Part shown: positions 1 through 9,554 of the stretch, piece after piece | Numbering within the stretch: the stretch's first letter is position 1 | How the letters are laid out: the number at the start of each line of letters is the position of its first letter | Origin: Microbacterium festucae | GTDB lineage: Bacteria > Actinomycetota > Actinomycetes > Actinomycetales > Microbacteriaceae | NCBI RefSeq assembly: GCF_025421715.1 | Contig: NZ_JAOEFC010000004.1 | Coordinates: 62,001 to 126,000 of the forward strand | Direction: 5' to 3' | DNA: 64,000 bases | Made by a program: the position numbers and the translations under genes | Notes under the pieces: model-generated | What the model was told of the DNA's origin: nothing | What the model saw: only the letters and a program-made list of their open reading frames with translations | Database searches by the model: none

Positions 1-1
1 C

Positions 2-313
2 GGCGTGCAGCGGCTGCTGGGCACCGTGCTGGGCATCGCGGTGGCCGCAGGACTGCTGGCTCTGCACCTGCCGCCGCTGGTCACGGTGCTCGTCGCCGTG
101 CTGCTGCAGGCCGGCGCCGAGCTCTACGTCAGCCGCAACTACGGCATCACGATGCTCTTCGTCACGCCGCTGGCGCTGCTGATGGTCGAGCTCGCCGTTC
201 CCGCCGACCCCGTCGTGCTGCTGCGCGACCGGATGCTCGACACCGTCATCGGGGTCGCCGTCGGCACGCTCGTCGCCGTGGCATCCGCCTTGCTGCGTCG
301 CCGCCGCGCGTGA
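2..313 (+). CDS. FUSC-family membrane protein, C-terminal part (5' truncated by window edge)
   Basis: Only the last ~103 codons are present and the frame is open through the left edge. The residues are almost entirely hydrophobic and form about four short membrane segments. The stretch QRLLGTVLGIAVAAGLL near the start matches the R-x-x-G-T-x-x-G motif that begins the second membrane half of FUSC (fusaric acid resistance / aromatic acid exporter) proteins. The gene ends in a basic RRRRA tail. By family this would be an inner-membrane efflux or transport-related protein, but the substrate cannot be read from a fragment. I see no hairpin directly after the stop. Confidence 0.7.
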   Translation, partial: GVQRLLGTVLGIAVAAGLLALHLPPLVTVLVAVLLQAGAELYVSRNYGITMLFVTPLALLMVELAVPADPVVLLRDRMLDTVIGVAVGTLVAVASALLRRRRA

Positions 314-378
314 TTTCTTCTCGCCGCTGACCTGGTCTTTTTGTGGCTCTCAGAAGTCGGGTGTTTTTCCCGGCTCTA

Positions 379-402
379 TGGTCTGACCACAGGGAGCATA
401 AT
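379..402 (+). promoter_or_regulatory. Candidate adhE promoter with FadR/PdhR-like operator
   Basis: TGGTCTGACCA at 379-389 is a perfect match to the TNGTNNNACNA palindrome of FadR/PdhR-type (FCD GntR) regulators. It is followed at 397-402 by CATAAT, a good -10 hexamer. No convincing -35 is visible, which fits an activator- or repressor-dependent promoter. The 80-nt leader ends in AGGAG at 469-473, nine bases before the adhE ATG. The cognate regulator is not identified. Confidence 0.5.
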
Positions 403-482
403 GGGGCCAGAAGGGCGGGAGCCCATCCCGACCGAACCGAGAAGGGCGCGGCGCACCGTGGCCCGGGTAGGAGACACAGACC

Positions 483-3197
483 ATGTCCACCTCGATCAAT
501 GCTCTGGTCGAAAAAGCGCAGCGCGCGCTGACGGAGTATGCGGACTTCACTCAGGAGCACGTCGACCACATCGTCCGCAAGGCGTCGGTCGCAGCCCTCC
601 ACCACCACGGCGATCTCGCCGTCATGGCGGTCGAAGAGACCGGTCGCGGCCTGTTCGAAGACAAGGCCGTCAAGAACATGTTCGCCTGCGAGCACGTGAC
701 CAACTCGATCATCAACCAGAAGACCGTCGGCGTCATCGCGCACGACGAGATCACCGGCATCACCGAGATCGCCGACCCGGTGGGCGTCATCTGCGCCCTC
801 ACCCCGGTCACCAACCCCACCTCGACGGCGATCTTCAAGTCGCTGCTCGCGCTGAAGACGCGCAACCCCATCGTCTTCGGCTTCCACCCCTCCGCCCAGA
901 AGTGCTCGTCGGAGGCCGCCCGCATCGTCCGCGACGCCGCGATCGCCGCCGGCGCCCCCGAGGGCTGCATCCAGTGGATCGAAGAGCCCTCCATGGAGGC
1001 CTCGGGTGAGCTCATGAACCACCCCGGTGTCGCGCTCATCCTCGCCACCGGCGGCAACGCCATGGTGCGCGCCGCCTACTCGTGCGGCAAGCCCGCTCTC
1101 GGCGTCGGCGCCGGCAACGTGCCCGCCTTCATCGAGCGCACCGCCAAGGTCGGCCGCGCCGTCAACGACATCGTCCTGTCGAAGTCGTTCGACATGGGCA
1201 TGGTGTGCGCCAGCGAGCAGGCCGTCATCCTCGACGCCCCGATCGCCGACGAGGCCCTCGCCGAGTTCGAGCGGCTGCACGCCTACCGTGCCAACGCCGA
1301 CGAGAAGCGGATGCTGGAGGAGTTCATCTTCGGGGTGACCGCCAACAGCGAGAACTGCGCCGGCGCGAAGCTCAACCCGAAGGTCGTCGGTCAGTCGCCG
1401 CAGTGGATCGCCGAGAACGCCGGCTTCACCGTGCCCGAAGACACCTCGATCATCCTGGCCGACGTCACCGGCGTCGGCCCGCACGAGCCGCTCACCCGCG
1501 AGAAGCTGGCCCCCGTGCTGGCCGTGCTGCGCGCGGCGACGCCCGCCGAGGGCATCGAGCTGGCCCGGCAGATGGTGGAGTTCGACGGCCTCGGCCACTC
1601 GGGTGCCATCCACTCCAACGACCAGGAGCTCATCGCGAAGTTCGGCGAGGTCGTCAAGGCGGTGCGCATCATCACCAACAGCCCGTCGGCGCTCGGTGGC
1701 ATCGGCGACATCTACAACGCCTTCATGCCGAGCCTCACCCTGGGCTGCGGCTCGTACGGACACAACTCGGTCTCCAACAACGTCTCGGCGGTGAACCTCT
1801 TGAACGTCAAGCGCATCGGTCGTCGCAACAACAACCTGCAGTGGTTCAAGGTGCCGGCCAAGACCTACTTCGAGCCGAACGCCGTGCGCTACCTGCAGGA
1901 CATGCGCGGCGTCGAGCGGGTCACGATCGTCACCGACGAGACGATGACCAAGCTCGGCTACGTCGACAAGATCGTCGACGTGCTGAACCGTCGCGACAAC
2001 CGCGTGCAGGTGCAGCTGATCAACACCGTGCGCCCCGAGCCGAAGGTCTCCGAGGTCAAGGCGGGCGCCGAGCAGATGCGTCAGTTCCAGCCCGACACGA
2101 TCATCGCCCTCGGCGGTGGCTCGCCGATGGATGCCTCCAAGGTGATGTGGCTGCTCTACGAGAACCCCGAGGTGGAGTTCTCCGACATGCGCGAGAAGTT
2201 CTTCGACGTGCGCAAGCGCGCGTTCAAGTTCCCCGAGCTGGGCAAGCTCGCCAAGCTGGTGTGCATCCCGACGACGTCCGGCACCGGCTCGGAGATGACC
2301 CCGTTCGCCGTCATCACCGACGACGAGACCGGCATGAAGTACCCGCTGGCCGACTACGCGCTGACCGCCTCGGTCGCGATCATCGACCCGGTGCTCACCG
2401 CGCAGCTGCCCGGGTTCCTCGTCGCCGACGCCGGGTTCGACGCGCTCACCCACGCCACCGAGGCGTTCGTGTCGGTCTACGCCAACGACTACACCGACGG
2501 CCTGTGCCTGCACGCGATCAAGCTGATCTTCGAGAACATCGAGCGCTCCGCCAAGGCGCAGCCGAACTCGACGGATGCCGCCGATATCAAGGCCCGCGAG
2601 AAGATGCACAACGCGGCATCCATCTCGGGCATGGCGTTCGGCAACGCGTTCCTCGGGATCGTGCACGCGATGTCGCACGTGACCGGCGCGACCTACCACC
2701 TGGCCCACGGCCGCACCAACGCGACCTACCTGCCGCACGTCATCCGCTACAACGGGCGCATCCCCACGAAGCTGACGAGCTGGCCGAAATACGAGCGCTA
2801 CATCGCGCCCGAGCGCTTCCAGGAGATCGCCCAGCACCTCGGCCTGCCGGCATCCACCCCCGAGGAGGGCGTGGAGAGCTACGCCCGCGCCGTGGAGGAG
2901 CTGCGCGACCGGGTCGGCATCCAGCGGTCGTTCCAGGAGCAGGGGGTCGACGAGACGACGTTCATCGCGGGTCTGCACGACCTGGCGATGGCCGCCTACG
3001 GCGACCAGTGCGCGCCGGCCAACCCCCGCATGCCGATGATCGCCGACATGGAGACGATCATGGAGGCCGCGTACTACGGCACCTCGTTCGACGAGGTGCG
3101 CGCCGCCCGTAAGGGCACGCAGGCCGACAGCGAGGCCGCGACCGGCACCGTGACCACGGTGAAGACCGCGAAGGGACGCGCCAAGGCCAAGGCCTGA
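483..3197 (+). CDS. adhE: Bifunctional acetaldehyde-CoA / alcohol dehydrogenase AdhE
   Basis: This 904-residue protein (E. coli AdhE is 891) has two domains. The N-terminal half is a CoA-acylating aldehyde dehydrogenase with the catalytic Cys at about residue 242 in [10 protein letters not shown]. The C-terminal half is an iron-dependent alcohol dehydrogenase with the NAD-binding [10 protein letters not shown] and the iron-ligand stretches [14 protein letters not shown] and [19 protein letters not shown]. It interconverts acetyl-CoA, acetaldehyde and ethanol with NADH and normally forms cytosolic filaments (spirosomes). The start has AGGAG nine bases upstream. The C-terminus carries a Lys/Ala-rich tail, [11 protein letters not shown], not needed for catalysis. 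The gene is monocistronic with a strong terminator. In a presumed aerobe this suggests a low-oxygen fermentative outlet or ethanol use. Confidence 0.97.
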   Translation: MSTSINALVEKAQRALTEYADFTQEHVDHIVRKASVAALHHHGDLAVMAVEETGRGLFEDKAVKNMFACEHVTNSIINQKTVGVIAHDEITGITEIADPVGVICALTPVTNPTSTAIFKSLLALKTRNPIVFGFHPSAQKCSSEAARIVRDAAIAAGAPEGCIQWIEEPSMEASGELMNHPGVALILATGGNAMVRAAYSCGKPALGVGAGNVPAFIERTAKVGRAVNDIVLSKSFDMGMVCASEQAVILDAPIADEALAEFERLHAYRANADEKRMLEEFIFGVTANSENCAGAKLNPKVVGQSPQWIAENAGFTVPEDTSIILADVTGVGPHEPLTREKLAPVLAVLRAATPAEGIELARQMVEFDGLGHSGAIHSNDQELIAKFGEVVKAVRIITNSPSALGGIGDIYNAFMPSLTLGCGSYGHNSVSNNVSAVNLLNVKRIGRRNNNLQWFKVPAKTYFEPNAVRYLQDMRGVERVTIVTDETMTKLGYVDKIVDVLNRRDNRVQVQLINTVRPEPKVSEVKAGAEQMRQFQPDTIIALGGGSPMDASKVMWLLYENPEVEFSDMREKFFDVRKRAFKFPELGKLAKLVCIPTTSGTGSEMTPFAVITDDETGMKYPLADYALTASVAIIDPVLTAQLPGFLVADAGFDALTHATEAFVSVYANDYTDGLCLHAIKLIFENIERSAKAQPNSTDAADIKAREKMHNAASISGMAFGNAFLGIVHAMSHVTGATYHLAHGRTNATYLPHVIRYNGRIPTKLTSWPKYERYIAPERFQEIAQHLGLPASTPEEGVESYARAVEELRDRVGIQRSFQEQGVDETTFIAGLHDLAMAAYGDQCAPANPRMPMIADMETIMEAAYYGTSFDEVRAARKGTQADSEAATGTVTTVKTAKGRAKAKA

Positions 3198-3210
3198 CGC
3201 GCCGCTCACG

Positions 3211-3244
3211 CGAAGGGGCCGGGGGAGCATCCCCGGCCCCTTCG
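3211..3244 (+). terminator. Terminator hairpin after adhE
   Basis: A perfect 14-bp stem, CGAAGGGGCCGGGG (3211-3224) against CCCCGGCCCCTTCG (3231-3244), encloses the 6-nt loop GAGCAT, 13 nt after the adhE stop. No U tract follows. A long C run comes next instead. High-GC actinobacterial terminators often lack a U tract. Confidence 0.85.
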
Positions 3245-3247
3245 CCG

Positions 3248-3271
3248 CCCCCCCCCCCCCCCCCCCCCCCC
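3248..3271. repeat. 24-nt poly(C) tract
   Basis: An uninterrupted run of 24 C (G on the other strand) lies between the adhE terminator and the next promoter region, 66 bases before the lipoprotein start. Such runs are prone to slipped-strand length change and to sequencing error, so the exact length should be treated as uncertain. Confidence 0.9.
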
Positions 3272-3336
3272 ACCCCCGGGCCCACCGGTTTCGGTGCGGA
3301 CCGGCATCCGCGCCGAGAATGAAAAGGAGCAGAACC

Positions 3337-3765
3337 ATGAACAGCAACAAGATCCGCGCCGGCGTCCTCGCCGCCGTCCTCTTCGGCGCCGGCGCCCTCG
3401 GCCTCGCCGGGTGCGCGACGGACTCCGCGAACTCGACCTCTTCGAACGGCGGAAGCAGCAACAGCAGCACGCAGTCCGAGACGAGCGACGTCGCCGCCGA
3501 CCTCGAGACCGCCCGCCAGGCGGTCGAGGACGCCCTCGCCGAGAACCCCGACTGGACCCAGGTCATGCTGGCGGGCGACGTCAAGCAGCCCACGCAGAAG
3601 TACGGTCTCCTCGTGATGCCGTTCGTGAAGTCGGATGCCGCGGACCGGGTGACCGGCACCGTGAACATCAGCGGAGGCAAGTACGTCATCGAGGCCGAGT
3701 CCGCCGCCACCGGCGAGACCTGGCAGATCGATCAGGACGGAAAGATCTCGCAGGTCTCCGAGTAG
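3337..3765 (+). CDS. Small secreted lipoprotein, function unknown
   Basis: The protein has 142 residues from the ATG at 3337. AAGGAG at 3324-3329 sits eight bases upstream, so I prefer this start to the ATG at 3319. A basic n-region and hydrophobic core lead to a lipobox (ALGLAGC), predicting lipidation and attachment to the outer face of the membrane. A Ser/Asn/Thr-rich linker of about 25 residues follows, then a compact domain of about 90 residues. That domain includes EDALAENPDWTQVMLAGDV and the C-terminal EAESAATGETWQIDQDGKIS, which resembles a small beta-rich PepSY-like or solute-sensing fold. I do not recognise the family. It is flanked by hairpins and is probably monocistronic. Confidence 0.75.
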   Translation: MNSNKIRAGVLAAVLFGAGALGLAGCATDSANSTSSNGGSSNSSTQSETSDVAADLETARQAVEDALAENPDWTQVMLAGDVKQPTQKYGLLVMPFVKSDAADRVTGTVNISGGKYVIEAESAATGETWQIDQDGKISQVSE

Positions 3766-3776
3766 GCGTGCGCCGC

Positions 3777-3811
3777 GCCGCCCGCCCGACCTTCCGTGTC
3801 GGGTGGGCGGC
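3777..3811 (+). terminator. Terminator hairpin after the lipoprotein gene
   Basis: GCCGCCCGCCCGAC (3777-3790) pairs with GTCGGGTGGGCGGC (3798-3811) around a 7-nt loop, a 14-bp stem with one G-T pair. It begins 12 nt after the stop codon and ends 51 nt before the next start. Confidence 0.8.
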
Positions 3812-3862
3812 CCCACGCCCACCCAGACCCCGACGCATTCACATCACCGAAGGAGACGAGAC

Positions 3863-6820
3863 GTGAACGCCCGCAAGACCCGGGACAAGGCCGCCAAGGC
3901 GCCGATGTCCAACAAGAAGTACCTCGCGATCTGGATCCCCGTGCTCGCGCTGGTCACCGTGGTGACCGTCGTGGCCAACGTCGCCATGAACGTCGCGACC
4001 GGATGGATCGCCTCACAGCTCGGCTCCGGCACCTACACCTTCACCAACTCTGAGAAGTCCGAGGGGTGGGACACCGACTACTACGCGGCCGACTACGCCG
4101 ACCTCGACGAGGTAGACGCCGCCGCGCTCGACCTGGTCGAGCAGATCGGCGCCGGCGGCATCGTGCTCGCCAAGAACGACGCGGCCGCACTCCCGCTGGC
4201 ATCCGGCGGAGCGGTCACGATGTTCGGCCGCGCCGCAGCTGACCCCGTGTACGGCGGTTCCGGCTCGGGATCGGTCGACACCAACTCCGCCGTCACGGCG
4301 CGGATGGGTCTCGAGAACGCGGGCTTCACCGTCAACGACGCCGTCTACACGACCATCGAGACGTTCGCCGCCGAGAACCCGCGCGGCTACATCGAGATGG
4401 ACAAGCCCGACGTGTCGACCTACAACATCGGCGAGCTGCCGGTGTCGGGCTATGAGGCACAGGCATCCACGTTCGGTGAGTACGGCGACGCCGCGGTGGT
4501 CTTCATCGGCCGTCCCGGCGGCGAAGGCGGCGACCTCACGCAGGACATGACCGGCTGGGACGAGAACGCCGAGCCCGGTCAGCACCAGCTGGAGCTCAAC
4601 AAGGACGAGCGCGACATGCTCGCCCTGGTCGAGGCGAACTTCGAGAAGGTCGTCGTCGTGGTCAACGCCTCGACGACCGTCGAGCTGGGCGACCTGCAGG
4701 CCGACCCCGAGATCGACGCCGTGCTGCTGGCCGGCTCGCCCGGCGCCACCGCGTTCAACGCGCTGGGCCGCATCCTCACCGGTGAGGTCAACCCGTCGGG
4801 TCGCACCGTCGACCTGTGGGCTGCCGATTTCACCGCCGACCCGACCTTCGCCAACTTCGGCGGCTTCCTGTACGACAACGTCAACCCGTCCTACCCGGTG
4901 CCGGTCACCGAGAGCGCGACGTCGAACGCGACCGTCACCGACGAGGCGCCGTTCGTCAACTACGCCGAGGGCATCTACTACGGGTACCGGTACTACGAGA
5001 CGGCCGCCGTCGAGGGCTTCATCGACTACGACGACGCCGTGGTCTACCCGTTCGGCTACGGCCTGAGCTACACCGACTTCTCGTGGACGGTCGCCGGCAC
5101 CCAGACCGGCGACGTGGACGGCACCATCGCCGTCACCGTCGACGTCACCAACACCGGTGCCGTCGCGGGCCGCGATGTCGTGCAGCTGTACTACTCGGCC
5201 CCCTACACCCCGGGCGGCATCGAGAAGTCGGCCGTCGTGCTGGGCGGCTTCGCCAAGACCGGCACGATCGAGCCGGGCGCGACCGAGCAGGTCACCATCG
5301 AGATCGCCGTCGAGGACATGGCCTCGTACGACTACCTCGGCGAGCAGGCCTACGTGCTGGAAGCCGGCGACTACGTGCTCAGCCTCCGCAGCGACTCGCA
5401 CACCGTCGCCGCCGGCACCGCGCCGTTCACCTACGCGGTGGCCGACGACGTCGTCTACACGGGCGACGACCACCGGGCGTCCGACCTCGAAGAGGTCACC
5501 AACCAGTTCGACGACGTCTCGGCGCAGTTCACGACCGAGGGCGAAGCCGGCAAGATCCCGGTGATGTCGCGTGCCGACTTCGCGGGCACCTTCCCGACCG
5601 CGCCGACCGGCGACCTGCTCGTCGCCGATGACGCGGTGGCCGAAGGCTTCGCCGTGTGGGACCACGAGGGCGCGGCCGAGGCGTTCGAGGGGGAGATGCC
5701 CACCACCGGTGCCGGCACCGACCTGTCGCTCATCGACATGCGGGGCCTGGCCAAGGACGACCCGAAGTGGGACGAGCTGCTCGACTCGCTGAACGTCGGC
5801 GACATGTCGGGGATGCTGCTCAACGGCGCCTACCAGACCGGTGCGATCGGATCGATCGGCAAGCCCCAGACGCTCGAGCCCGACGGTCCCGCCGGCTTCT
5901 CGTCGTTCATCAACTCGTCGATCAACGGCACCGCCTACCCGTCGGAGGTGCTCATCGCGCAGACGTGGGATGTGGACCTCGGAACGGCCATGGGCGTCAT
6001 GCTCGGCAACGAGGCGATCTTCAAGAACATCAACGGCTGGTACGCCCCGGCGGCCAACCTGCACCGCTCGCCCTTCGGCGGCCGCAACTTCGAGTACTAC
6101 TCGGAGGACCCGGTGCTCTCGGGCAAGATGCTCACGGCCGTCGCCAACGGCATCGGCACCAAGGGCGTGTACACGATGCTCAAGCACTTCGCGATGAACG
6201 AGCAGGAGACCAACCGCGTCAACAACGGCATCGCGACCTGGGCGACCGAGCAGGCGATCCGCGAGATCTACCTGAAGCCGTTCGAGATGGGCGTGAAGAA
6301 CATCACCATGGACGTGAAGTTCCTCTCCGACGACGAAGGCACCGTGTCGGACACGACGATCGGGGCGGCGGGCATCATGAGCTCGTTCAACCGCATCGGC
6401 GCGACCTGGGCAGGTGGCTCGGTGGCCCTCATGGACACCGTGCTGCGGGGAGAGTGGGGTTTCGAGGGCTTCGCGATCACCGACTTCAACCTGTACCCCT
6501 ACATGAACCCGAACGAAGGCATCAACGCGGGGTCCGACCTGATGCTCACCTTCCAGCCGTCGAAGTCGTTCAACGACTCGTCGTCGGCCAAGGCGGTCAC
6601 CGACATCCGCAACGCGACCCACAACATCCTGTTCGCGGTCGCGAACTCCAACGCGATGGACGGACTGGCCCCGGGCGCCACGGTGGACTACACGCCGCCG
6701 GCGTGGGTGGTCTGGCAGATCATCATCACCTCGGTGGTGGGTCTGCTCATCGTCGCGGCGATCGTGATGGTGGTGCTGCGGGTGCGTCGCCACAGCGGGC
6801 GGAACACCGCCGCCGCGTAA
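3863..6820 (+). CDS. Domain-swapped, membrane-anchored GH3 glycoside hydrolase
   Basis: The protein has 985 residues from the GTG at 3863, chosen because AAGGAG (3850-3855) is seven bases upstream. Upstream in-frame codons lack a ribosome site. Order of parts: short basic N-terminus; membrane helix (about residues 18-45); GH3 C-type domain (IGAGGIVLAKND, DAVLLAGSPGATAFNALGRI); fibronectin-III-like domain (NTGAVAGRDVVQLYYS); the GH3 catalytic barrel last; then a second membrane helix (IIITSVVGLLIVAAIVMVVL) with a basic tail. The catalytic barrel therefore comes after the C-type domain, the reverse of normal GH3 order; such permuted beta-glucosidases are known. The nucleophile Asp is conserved at about 874 (FAITDFNL). 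Expected role: hydrolysis of beta-linked glucosides or related glycans on the outer membrane face. Confidence 0.9.
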   Translation: MNARKTRDKAAKAPMSNKKYLAIWIPVLALVTVVTVVANVAMNVATGWIASQLGSGTYTFTNSEKSEGWDTDYYAADYADLDEVDAAALDLVEQIGAGGIVLAKNDAAALPLASGGAVTMFGRAAADPVYGGSGSGSVDTNSAVTARMGLENAGFTVNDAVYTTIETFAAENPRGYIEMDKPDVSTYNIGELPVSGYEAQASTFGEYGDAAVVFIGRPGGEGGDLTQDMTGWDENAEPGQHQLELNKDERDMLALVEANFEKVVVVVNASTTVELGDLQADPEIDAVLLAGSPGATAFNALGRILTGEVNPSGRTVDLWAADFTADPTFANFGGFLYDNVNPSYPVPVTESATSNATVTDEAPFVNYAEGIYYGYRYYETAAVEGFIDYDDAVVYPFGYGLSYTDFSWTVAGTQTGDVDGTIAVTVDVTNTGAVAGRDVVQLYYSAPYTPGGIEKSAVVLGGFAKTGTIEPGATEQVTIEIAVEDMASYDYLGEQAYVLEAGDYVLSLRSDSHTVAAGTAPFTYAVADDVVYTGDDHRASDLEEVTNQFDDVSAQFTTEGEAGKIPVMSRADFAGTFPTAPTGDLLVADDAVAEGFAVWDHEGAAEAFEGEMPTTGAGTDLSLIDMRGLAKDDPKWDELLDSLNVGDMSGMLLNGAYQTGAIGSIGKPQTLEPDGPAGFSSFINSSINGTAYPSEVLIAQTWDVDLGTAMGVMLGNEAIFKNINGWYAPAANLHRSPFGGRNFEYYSEDPVLSGKMLTAVANGIGTKGVYTMLKHFAMNEQETNRVNNGIATWATEQAIREIYLKPFEMGVKNITMDVKFLSDDEGTVSDTTIGAAGIMSSFNRIGATWAGGSVALMDTVLRGEWGFEGFAITDFNLYPYMNPNEGINAGSDLMLTFQPSKSFNDSSSAKAVTDIRNATHNILFAVANSNAMDGLAPGATVDYTPPAWVVWQIIITSVVGLLIVAAIVMVVLRVRRHSGRNTAAA

Positions 6821-6823
6821 GCC

Positions 6824-6865
6824 GTGGCTGCCGGGCGGACGTCTGCTCGCCGGCCCGGCAGCCAC
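6824..6865 (+). terminator. Terminator hairpin after the permuted GH3 gene
   Basis: GTGGCTGCCGGGC (6824-6836) and GCCCGGCAGCCAC (6853-6865) form a perfect 13-bp stem with a 16-nt loop, starting four bases after the stop. The next gene is therefore probably transcribed from its own promoter in the remaining 6866-7121 interval, where I see no clear -10/-35 pair. Confidence 0.8.
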
Positions 6866-7121
6866 TTCTCGCGAGTCCCTCGCGTCGCCCTCCGGAGGCG
6901 GCGCGGGGGCCTCGTCATGAGCTGCGCGCACCCTGTCCGCGCCCCGCGCGGCGGCCGGTCCCGCCGTGTCGCAGAATGACCGCGCAAAGCGACAGGTTGC
7001 GCATCCGCCGGTCCCGTCCGGCCACCCGCGGGATGGAATGAAGATGCGTGCGGATCCCACCGCGCGCGGAGTGGTCCTCGCCGACATCGACGTCGAAGAC
7101 CTTCACCAGGAAAGACCCATC

Positions 7122-9554
7122 GTGAAAGACACCACCGAGCTCGTCGCGAGTCTCAGCCTCCTCGAGAAGGCGGCGCTGCTCAGCGGCGCGAACACCTGGC
7201 AGACCCGTGCCATCGAGCGTGCCGGCATCCCGGCCGTCTGGCTGGCCGACGGCCCGCACGGCGTGCGCAAGCAGGTCGGCTCGGCCGACCACCTCGGCAT
7301 CAACGGCTCGGAGCCGGCCACCTGCTTCCCCACCGCGGCCACCGTCGCCGGCAGCTGGGACGACGAGCTGGCCGAAGAGATCGGCACCGCTCTCGGCCGC
7401 GAGGCGTCGGCACAGGGCGTGGGCGTGCTGCTCGGCCCCGGCCTGAACATCAAGCGCAGCCCCCTGGGCGGCCGCAGCTTCGAGTACTTCTCCGAAGACC
7501 CCGAGCTGTCGGGCCGTCTGGCCGCCGCCTACGTGCGCGGCATCCAGTCGCAGGGCGTGGCCGCCACGCCCAAGCACTTCGCCGTCAACAGCCAGGAGCT
7601 GCGCCGCATGGTCAGCGACTCGGTGGTCGACGAGCGCACGCTGCGGGAGATCTACCTCACCGCCTTCGAGATCGTCGTGCGCGAAGCCGCCCCCTGGGGC
7701 ATCATGTCGTCGTACAACCTGGTCAACGGCACGTACGCCCACGAGAACGCGCACCTGCTCGTCGACATCCTGCGGCGCGAGTGGGGCTTCGACGGCGCGG
7801 TGGTCTCGGACTGGGGCGGCAGCAACGACGCCGTCGCGGCCGTCGCCGCCGGCGGCACCCTCGAGATGCCCTCGCCCGGCTTCGACTCGGTGCGCGCCAT
7901 CGTCGCCGCCGTCGACAGCGGCGCGCTCGACGTCGCCGACCTCGACGCCCGCGTGGCCGAGTTCATCGACCTGGTGCGCCGCGTGACCGCGGCGGCGCCC
8001 GCCACCGTCGACCTCGACGCGCACCACGCCCTGGCCCGTCGCGCCGCCGCCGAATCGGCGGTGCTGCTGCGCAACGACGACGACCTGCTGCCGCTCGCCG
8101 CGGACACCTCGGTCGCCCTCATCGGCGCATTCGCCACCGCGCCCCGCTACCAGGGCGCCGGCTCGTCACTGGTCAACGCCACCCGCGTGCCCACCCTCGT
8201 CGAGGCGCTCGGCGCCTCGACCGTGCAGGTGCGGGGCGTGGCCGAGGGCTTCCGCCGCGACGGCCGCGCCGACGAGGGCCTGCTGGGCGAGGCGGTGGCC
8301 CTCGCGGGCCGCGCCGACGTCGCCGTGCTCGCCCTCGGCCTTCCCGAGATCGCCGAGTCGGAGGGCCTCGACCGGGCCTCGCTCGCCCTGCCCGCCGAGC
8401 AGGTGCGGCTGCTGCGCGAGGTGCACCGCGTGAACCCCCGCACCGTCGTCGTGCTGAGCGCGGGCGGCGCGGTCGAGACGCCGTGGATCTCGGATGCCGC
8501 CGCCGTGCTGCACGCCTACCTGGGCGGGCAAGCCGGTGCCGAGGCCATCGCCGACGTGCTCACCGGCGTCGTGAACCCCGGCGGGCGCCTGGCCGAGACG
8601 ATGCCCGTCTCCCTGGCCGACACCCCCGCCGCCGAGCGGTTCCCGAGTCTCGCCCGCACCGCCGAGTACCGCGAGGGGCCGTTCATCGGCTACCGGCACT
8701 ACGAGACCGCCGAGGCGCCCGTCGCCTTCCCGTTCGGGTTCGGGCTGAGCTACACCACGTTCGCCTACCGCGACCTCGAGGTCGACGGCGACGGCGCGGC
8801 CGTCACCGTGACCAACACCGGCGCGCGCGCCGGCAGCGAGGTCGTGCAGCTCTACATCGGCCGCACCGACGCCAGCGGCGTGGTGCGGCCGGCGCGCGAG
8901 CTGAAGGGCTACGCCAAGGTGCTCCTCGAGCCCGGCGAGTCCCAGCGGGTGCGGCTGCCCTTCTCGGCGCGCACCTTCCGGTTCTTCGACGTCCCCAGCG
9001 ACAGCTGGCGCGTCGAAGCCGGCGCCTACGAGGTCGCGGTCGGCTCGCACGTGCGCGACCTGCCGCTGCGGGCCGCCGTCACCCGCGACGGGGTCGACCT
9101 GCCGGCGCTGGCTGACGACCTGGCATCCGCCCGCGCCGTCTCGGGCGGGCTCGACGACACCGAGTTCGCCGCGCTGCTGGGCCGTCCCGTGCCCGATTCG
9201 ACCTGGGCGGCCGGGCCGCTGGGCGAGAACGACCCGATGGACCGCCTCTCGGCCGCGCGCAGCCCGCTCGCGCGCGGTGCCTACCGCATCCTCGACTCCC
9301 GCCGACGCAAGGCCGAAGCCGCCGGCGCCCCCGACCTCAACATCCTGTTCCTGCTGAACGGGCCGTTCCGGGTCATCTCCAAGATGAGCGGGGGACTGGC
9401 CACCAGCCGGCTCACCGCGGCCGTTCTCACCCTCGTGAACGGCCAGACCTTCCGCGGCCTCGGCCGTGTCGTGAGCGCCTACTTCGGGGGCCGCCGTGAC
9501 GAGAAGGCGACGAAGAAGGCGTTCGACGCCGCTGCCACGAACAGGAGTGCCTGA
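7122..9554 (+). CDS. GH3 glycoside hydrolase (beta-glucosidase-like), canonical order
   Basis: The protein has 810 residues from the GTG at 7122. AGGAAAG lies about seven bases upstream and the protein then begins like family members (LVASLSLLEKAALLSG). Longer in-frame extensions exist but lack a ribosome site. The N-terminal barrel carries KHFAVNSQE and the nucleophile motif GAVVSDWGGSND (Asp about 230). The C-type domain and an FnIII-like domain (SEVVQLYIGRTDASG) follow. The last ~140 residues are an extension (LFLLNGPFRVISKMSGGL) seen in some actinobacterial and firmicute GH3 enzymes, perhaps a surface-association module. No signal peptide is visible, so it may act in the cytoplasm. It overlaps the next ORF by one base and heads a five-gene operon. 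Confidence 0.93.
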   Translation: MKDTTELVASLSLLEKAALLSGANTWQTRAIERAGIPAVWLADGPHGVRKQVGSADHLGINGSEPATCFPTAATVAGSWDDELAEEIGTALGREASAQGVGVLLGPGLNIKRSPLGGRSFEYFSEDPELSGRLAAAYVRGIQSQGVAATPKHFAVNSQELRRMVSDSVVDERTLREIYLTAFEIVVREAAPWGIMSSYNLVNGTYAHENAHLLVDILRREWGFDGAVVSDWGGSNDAVAAVAAGGTLEMPSPGFDSVRAIVAAVDSGALDVADLDARVAEFIDLVRRVTAAAPATVDLDAHHALARRAAAESAVLLRNDDDLLPLAADTSVALIGAFATAPRYQGAGSSLVNATRVPTLVEALGASTVQVRGVAEGFRRDGRADEGLLGEAVALAGRADVAVLALGLPEIAESEGLDRASLALPAEQVRLLREVHRVNPRTVVVLSAGGAVETPWISDAAAVLHAYLGGQAGAEAIADVLTGVVNPGGRLAETMPVSLADTPAAERFPSLARTAEYREGPFIGYRHYETAEAPVAFPFGFGLSYTTFAYRDLEVDGDGAAVTVTNTGARAGSEVVQLYIGRTDASGVVRPARELKGYAKVLLEPGESQRVRLPFSARTFRFFDVPSDSWRVEAGAYEVAVGSHVRDLPLRAAVTRDGVDLPALADDLASARAVSGGLDDTEFAALLGRPVPDSTWAAGPLGENDPMDRLSAARSPLARGAYRILDSRRRKAEAAGAPDLNILFLLNGPFRVISKMSGGLATSRLTAAVLTLVNGQTFRGLGRVVSAYFGGRRDEKATKKAFDAAATNRSA

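Noticed and set aside
246..3710. Very long minus-strand ORF (about 1154 codons) opposite adhE
   Set aside because: It is the antisense shadow of adhE in GC-rich DNA; it reads through the poly(C) tract as poly-Gly, is rich in Arg/His/Gly and has no recognisable domain, while adhE on the plus strand is unmistakable.
4013..7087. Minus-strand ORF of about 1024 codons opposite the GH3 gene
   Set aside because: Antisense shadow; His/Arg/Val-rich with no domain. The GH3 reading frame is fully supported.
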